Made by a program: the position numbers and the translations under genes
From: RGIG1666 sp045595745
GTDB taxonomy: Bacteria; Bacillota; Clostridia; UBA1381; UBA9506
Assembly (NCBI GenBank): GCA_045595745.1
Contig: JAZOBB010000110.1
Span: 1 to 17,217, forward strand
Direction of reading: 5' to 3'
Length of the DNA: 17,217 bases
Shown here: one piece after another, positions 13,635 through 17,217 of the stretch
Position numbering within the stretch: the first letter of the stretch is position 1
Layout: each line of letters begins with the position of its first letter
The notes under the pieces: model-generated
What the model saw: only the letters and a program-made list of their open reading frames with translations
Database searches by the model: none
Told to the model about the DNA's origin: nothing

Positions 13635-14489
13635 ATGAGAAGAAAAATTCTGGCACTTTTGTGTTGTGTGATATGTGCGGTTACGGCATCGGCATATGTT
13701 GGGGCGGCAAAAGAAGAGAATATAAATTTTGATACGCCCATATGCCTTACAGTTAATAATTCTTATCTTAAAATGGATTCAGAACCGTTTTTGTTTGATG
13801 GTCTTACCTTTGTTCCGATTCGTTTTGTGAGTGAGGCATTAGGAGCAGAGGTTGATTGGAACACAGGAAAAAATAGTGCTATTATAAATGACGGAAAAAC
13901 TAAAATCGAATTACCGGTGGGTAAAAAATATGCATACGTAGGCGGCAAAAAGGTGTCGGTAGGTCACAGTGTAAAGCTGGTTAATGACAGGACATATGTG
14001 CCGGTTCGATTTGTTTCTGAAAATTTGGGCTGCGATGTCGGCTGGGACAGCAGCAGCTATACCGTAGAAATCTTTAAAGATGGCGTTACGGTTAACGAAA
14101 GCTTAATAGGCGAAAGAGGATACAATGACGATGAAATTTATTGGCTTTCAAAAATTATTCACGCAGAAAGCCGAGGAGAGCCAATGCAGGGTAAAATTGC
14201 AGTTGGTAACGTTGTGTTAAACAGAGTAGCAAGCAGTATGTTTCCTAATACAATATACGGTGTTATTTTTGATCGCAATCACGGAACGCAGTTTTCGCCC
14301 ATATTAGATGGCTCCATCTATCAGACTCCGCTTGGCGATAGTGTTATAGCGGCTAAACGTGCTTTAAGAGGTGAAACCGAAGCAGGAAGAAGTCTTTATT
14401 TTTTAAATCCGCGCATTGCAACAAGCTCGTGGATTATAAAAAACAGAGTTTTTCATAAGACTATTGCAAACCATGATTTTTATTTATAA
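13635..14489 (+). CDS. Secreted SleB-type cell-wall hydrolase with copper-amine-oxidase-N (stalk) domain
   Basis: This encodes 284 residues from ATG 13635 with GGGAGGT 7 nt upstream. A signal peptide covers about residues 1-24. A Cu-amine-oxidase N-terminal-like stalk domain follows (about 35-148), seen as two half-repeats, TFVPIRFVSEALGAEVDW (58-75) and TYVPVRFVSENLGCDVGW (120-137). The C-terminal Hydrolase_2/SleB domain (about 163-284) has IYWLSKIIHAESRGEP (168-183); the Glu in HAESRGE (Glu178) is the expected catalytic residue of these lytic transglycosylases, followed by GKIAVGNVVLNRV (186-198). SleB enzymes degrade spore cortex at germination, but related proteins act in vegetative walls. 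The PG-binding domain of classical SleB is replaced by the stalk domain. It is monocistronic, convergent with the kinase-like gene. The domain call is secure; cortex specificity is inferred. Confidence 0.9.
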   Translation: MRRKILALLCCVICAVTASAYVGAAKEENINFDTPICLTVNNSYLKMDSEPFLFDGLTFVPIRFVSEALGAEVDWNTGKNSAIINDGKTKIELPVGKKYAYVGGKKVSVGHSVKLVNDRTYVPVRFVSENLGCDVGWDSSSYTVEIFKDGVTVNESLIGERGYNDDEIYWLSKIIHAESRGEPMQGKIAVGNVVLNRVASSMFPNTIYGVIFDRNHGTQFSPILDGSIYQTPLGDSVIAAKRALRGETEAGRSLYFLNPRIATSSWIIKNRVFHKTIANHDFYL

Positions 14490-14530
14490 GAAAATAAGAC
14501 TGCCATATGGCAGTCTTATTTTCTTATAAA
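14483..14530. terminator. Perfect 48-nt palindrome, bidirectional terminator containing both stop codons
   Basis: The left arm 14483-14506 is the exact reverse complement of 14507-14530 (core GACTGCCATATGGCAGTC). It holds the TAA of the hydrolase gene (14487-14489, +) and the TAA of the kinase-like gene (14526-14524, -). The AAAATAA/TTATTTT parts of the arms supply U-rich ends in both directions. Confidence 0.9.
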
Positions 14531-15141
14531 TTTTCTAAAACCAGGCAAATCATTTTCGCTGAGCCATCAGTTCCCAAAACAGAGCTATCAATTGAAAGGT
14601 GATAGTTTTTAGCTTCGCCCCATTTTTGTCCTGAGTAATAGTTATAAAAATTCGCACGTTTTTTATCGGTTTTTAAAATAATATCTTCTGCTTTTTTATT
14701 GTCAGCATCGCAAACAGCCATAACTCGCTCAATTCTTTTATCCATTGGAGCGTGAACAAACAGGTTAAAACAGTTTTTGTTTTCTCTAAGAATATAGTCG
14801 GCACAACGACCTACAATAACACACGAGCCTTCTTGAGCCATTTCGGTAATTACGTCAGACTGAATCTGAAAAAGAGTTTCGTTCATTGATATAGGAGGCA
14901 TTCCTGTCATTGGTCCTGAAGACGCGTATGCGCCCAATACCAGTGAGTAAAGAAGGCTGTTTGCCGCCTGCTCGTCTGCGCTTTTAAACATTGATTCTGA
15001 AAGCCCGCTCTTTTTTGCAGCGGCAACTATCAGTTCCTTGTCATAAAACGGTATATCAAGGATTTCTGCCAGCTTACGTCCGATTTCGCGACCGCCGCTG
15101 CCAAACTGTCTTCCAATGGTGATTATTGTATTTTTTTTCAT
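14524..15141 (-). CDS. Cytidylate kinase-like P-loop family protein (Cytidylate_kin2 type)
   Basis: This encodes 205 residues. ATG at 15141 is chosen because GGAGGT (complement of 15151-15156) is 9 nt upstream; the in-frame TTG at 15147 is too close. The N terminus ITIGRQFGSGGREIGRKLAE (residues 7-26) is the P-loop of the cytidylate-kinase-2 family, and FYDKELI (32-38) follows it. CVIVGRCADYIL (107-118), HAPMDKRIERV (130-140) and the late DKKRANFYNYYSGQ (159-172) plus NYHLSIDSSVLG (179-190) are the family's other blocks. It is common in Clostridia and is annotated as cytidylate kinase-like; true CMP kinase activity has not been shown for most members, and a separate cmk is usually present. 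It is a single gene with no clear promoter recognised in the 87 nt upstream. Confidence 0.88.
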   Translation of the reverse strand: MKKNTIITIGRQFGSGGREIGRKLAEILDIPFYDKELIVAAAKKSGLSESMFKSADEQAANSLLYSLVLGAYASSGPMTGMPPISMNETLFQIQSDVITEMAQEGSCVIVGRCADYILRENKNCFNLFVHAPMDKRIERVMAVCDADNKKAEDIILKTDKKRANFYNYYSGQKWGEAKNYHLSIDSSVLGTDGSAKMICLVLENL

Positions 15142-15165
15142 AATCAATGCACCTCCAAATGCCTG

Positions 15166-15185
15166 AAAAAATATTTGCTGTCTTT
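15166..15185 (+). repeat. 20-nt dispersed near-repeat, copy 2
   Basis: This is the second copy of the block at 13546-13565, with one mismatch. It lies upstream of the cytidylate-kinase-like gene, so relative to the gene it is in the opposite orientation from copy 1. Confidence 0.5.
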
Positions 15186-15228
15186 ACACTATATACAAAA
15201 ACTAAAATTTTGTACCATATTTAATATC

Positions 15229-17151
15229 TTATTTTAAAAGAGTAACTGTTCTGGTTGTGCCATCCCATTTTGGTTCAATGCCAAAGGCTTCGCTTATTGC
15301 ACGAAGCGGAACTAAAGTACGGTCATAGCGAATTACCGGAGCCGAGGGCAAGCTGACTTCTTTTGAGCCTATATACATAGTCGGATTATCGATAAACATT
15401 GTAAGCGAAACGTTGCCGGACTGAATAGCTATGCTGCGATTTTCACCATTCCATACAACGTTTGCACCCAGTGCCTGACTTATAACGCGAATAGGAACCA
15501 TTGTGCTGTCGTTTATTATGGTCGGCGGAACATCACTTCCTACAAGCTCGCCATTTAAATATACCTTAAGCGGTTTTTGAAGCTCGACACCTTGCTGTGC
15601 CCATTCTCCGCCGCAAACTGTTTGCAGAGTATGGTTTCCTGCTGCAAATTGTGATAAATAGAGATTATATTTTCCAAATTCGCCTGAGAAATAGCTAACC
15701 TCTTTGCCGTCAACCAACACAGCCGCATTAGGATGCATTTCACCGAATTTATGTGTGTAAATATAAACGGGAGAATCCTCTGCCTGCATCAAAGATGACA
15801 TTTCGTGATAGGTTGCCGCTTTGTTTTGACCTCTCTGAATAAAGTGAGGCAGCTTTATAAGGCTTAAATAACGATTTTTTAAAGTATCGTTTGTACACAA
15901 GGCAACATCGACTACCTCAAAGCTAAGAGAACGGTCAAAGTAATGTATAAGCTTTACCTGCGGATAAACCATAGGTATGTAGCGGTACATTTTTTCTAAC
16001 TGGTCTAAACCCCATTGTGTACAATCTTCACCAAGTGAGCGGGTATAGTGAGTAACACCGGATTCGCTCAAGGCAATAGGCTTACGTGAGCCGTATTTTG
16101 TTATAACCTCGCTAAGTGCCAGCACGGGGTCTGCGCTGTCACCTGATTGAAAAACTATTTCATTAAATTTTTCCGCCTGCGACCAGTCGTTTCTGCCGAG
16201 AAAATATTTTTGTGAATATAATGAACAACCAACCCAGTCAACATACTCGTCGCCCGGATAGTAGTCGTTCATATCAATATCCCAGGAAGAGATACTGTTA
16301 GGGCTCCACATCATAGCAATATTAGAACAGGAAGAACGCACAAGATTGGTAATTTTGCGGAAAGCATCAATAAACTGTGAGGGATTGGCTCTGTTATCCC
16401 ATATGTTCATTTCTGCGCCAAAACGAAGAATAATCTTTAAATCCTGATAGTCTCTTAGTACATCTAAAAGCTGGCTTACATAGCTTGTGTCGTTAACTAT
16501 GTAGGCAATGTCTGCTCCCTGACGCGGACAGTTTAAAGCAATTGTAACCATTTGACCGCGCTCGCGAGCTCTGTCTAAAATGATTCTGGGCCAGGTGAAA
16601 TCTGTTGCGCCATATTCGATGTAAAGCAGAACCGACGAGGTGGTGGTTATTGAATCAGCAAGGTCACTGTCAGAGGTCACACCGTAATATATGCCGCTTT
16701 TCGGCTCGTGCTTAGCACCGTAATAAATCTGCGGCGTAGTGGTTTGCTGATACATTTTAAGCTGAGTAGTATATTGAAGAATTTTATTTTCGGCTATTTT
16801 AACACCGTCAGCCCATCCGCATTGTGTGGCATAAGGAATATATTTTTTAAATACCTCTGCAGATTCTGCAAATCTTTCGCATTGCTCTAAAAGCTCAGCA
16901 GTCTGCAAAAGCTTGGTAGCCGCCATCATAGGAATGTCATATCGCGAGCCGACAGCCGCATCTGATTCTAAAATGCTTACAATCTGTTCGCACAGACTTT
17001 TGGCAGAGTCAGCATCTTTGTACTCAACAGCTGCCATAAAGTTGTCGTTAATGGTCCAAAAGCTGCCCGGTAGCTCGGCTGATACGGGCAGACATAAGCT
17101 GCAAAAGGCTATAATAGCAGTAATAACAAGTGCAAATATTCTTTTTTTCAT
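15229..17151 (-). CDS. Secreted GH26-like glycosidase with N-terminal helical region and C-terminal stalk domain
   Basis: This encodes 640 residues from ATG 17151 with AAGGAG (complement of 17161-17166) 9 nt upstream. A signal peptide spans about residues 1-25 (LPVSA cleavage region). Residues about 32-135 are helical with a TPR-like pattern (CERFAESAEVFKKYIPYA). Residues about 150-435 resemble a GH26-type TIM barrel: ILRFGAEMNIW (241-251, candidate acid/base Glu247), MMWSPN (280-285), YPGDEYVDWVGCSLY (298-312) and IALSESG (359-365, candidate nucleophile Glu363). Residues about 440-525 form a beta-like linker with LVDGKEV. Residues about 526-640 form a copper-amine-oxidase-N stalk domain with MVPIRVISQALGANVVW (551-567) and LVPLRAISEAFGIEPKW (613-629). 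GH26 enzymes cut beta-mannans or related glucans; the substrate here is unknown. It carries the same stalk domain type as the SleB-like protein nearby. The barrel call is motif-based and not fully secure. Confidence 0.8.
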   Translation of the reverse strand: MKKRIFALVITAIIAFCSLCLPVSAELPGSFWTINDNFMAAVEYKDADSAKSLCEQIVSILESDAAVGSRYDIPMMAATKLLQTAELLEQCERFAESAEVFKKYIPYATQCGWADGVKIAENKILQYTTQLKMYQQTTTPQIYYGAKHEPKSGIYYGVTSDSDLADSITTTSSVLLYIEYGATDFTWPRIILDRARERGQMVTIALNCPRQGADIAYIVNDTSYVSQLLDVLRDYQDLKIILRFGAEMNIWDNRANPSQFIDAFRKITNLVRSSCSNIAMMWSPNSISSWDIDMNDYYPGDEYVDWVGCSLYSQKYFLGRNDWSQAEKFNEIVFQSGDSADPVLALSEVITKYGSRKPIALSESGVTHYTRSLGEDCTQWGLDQLEKMYRYIPMVYPQVKLIHYFDRSLSFEVVDVALCTNDTLKNRYLSLIKLPHFIQRGQNKAATYHEMSSLMQAEDSPVYIYTHKFGEMHPNAAVLVDGKEVSYFSGEFGKYNLYLSQFAAGNHTLQTVCGGEWAQQGVELQKPLKVYLNGELVGSDVPPTIINDSTMVPIRVISQALGANVVWNGENRSIAIQSGNVSLTMFIDNPTMYIGSKEVSLPSAPVIRYDRTLVPLRAISEAFGIEPKWDGTTRTVTLLK

Positions 17152-17181
17152 AAATTGACTCTCCTTAAAAGTTGATAATTT

Positions 17182-17210
17182 ATTTTAACATATAAAAAGA
17201 TTAATTGCAA
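17182..17210 (-). promoter_or_regulatory. SigA-type promoter of the GH26-like gene
   Basis: On the minus strand, TTGCAA (complement of 17205-17210), a 17-nt spacer and TAAAAT (complement of 17182-17187), with TGT as the extended -10. It lies about 30 nt upstream of the start codon at 17151. Confidence 0.78.
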
Positions 17211-17217
17211 TAAAAAA

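Overview
The window looks like chromosome of an AT-rich, endospore-forming member of the Firmicutes, most likely class Clostridia. It carries a complete eight-gene spoIIIA operon, strong GGAGG-type ribosome binding sites throughout, GTG and TTG starts, and consensus TTGACA/TATAAT-type promoters. I cannot name a genus from the sequence alone.

Layout. (a) 1-1046 (+): the end of what looks like a prophage late module: a phosphodiester-glycosidase (NAGPA-type) gene cut by the left edge, a small membrane protein and a holin-like membrane protein. (b) 1078-1250 (-): a class II tRNA-Tyr(GUA) with a perfect-spacing promoter and its own terminator; its 3' end faces the phage genes, which suggests, but does not prove, an integration site. 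(c) 1351-3748 (+): a strong promoter and three genes for a Wzz-type chain-length/kinase activator, a BY-type tyrosine kinase and a PHP-type tyrosine phosphatase, ending in a bidirectional terminator. No glycosyltransferases follow, so the regulatory trio stands apart from any polysaccharide assembly genes in this window. (d) 3755-5162 (-): a sodium-dependent NSS-family transporter with its own promoter. (e) 5267-10158 (+): spoIIIAA to spoIIIAH, all intact and 1-20 nt apart; they encode the mother-cell side of the feeding-tube/secretion-like channel needed during engulfment. (f) 10209-13166 (+): an Asp23/YqhY-family gene behind a promoter with a 25-nt palindrome, then purB (eukaryote-like adenylosuccinate lyase subclass) and proC. 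(g) 13244-13461 (+): a 57-residue membrane microprotein with a terminator. (h) 13582-14489 (+): a secreted protein with a copper-amine-oxidase-N (stalk) domain and a SleB-type cell-wall hydrolase domain. (i) 14524-15141 (-): a cytidylate-kinase-like P-loop protein. A perfect 48-nt palindrome separates (h) and (i) and contains both stop codons. (j) 15229-17210 (-): a secreted 640-residue protein with an N-terminal helical region, a GH26-like glycosidase barrel and a C-terminal stalk domain.

How the genes relate. Most of the window is cell-envelope and sporulation biology: polysaccharide phosphoregulation, the SpoIIIA channel, a cortex-type peptidoglycan hydrolase and a surface-type glycosidase. 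purB and proC are housekeeping genes that sit where many Bacilli have accB-accC-yqhY-nusB. I found no CRISPR array, insertion sequence, rRNA, known riboswitch or obvious defence cassette, and no gene-free stretch longer than 300 bases. I found no clear new multi-gene system; the most unusual items are the architecture of the glycosidase, the detached EPS-regulatory trio, the palindrome over the YqhY promoter and the double-stop palindromic terminator.
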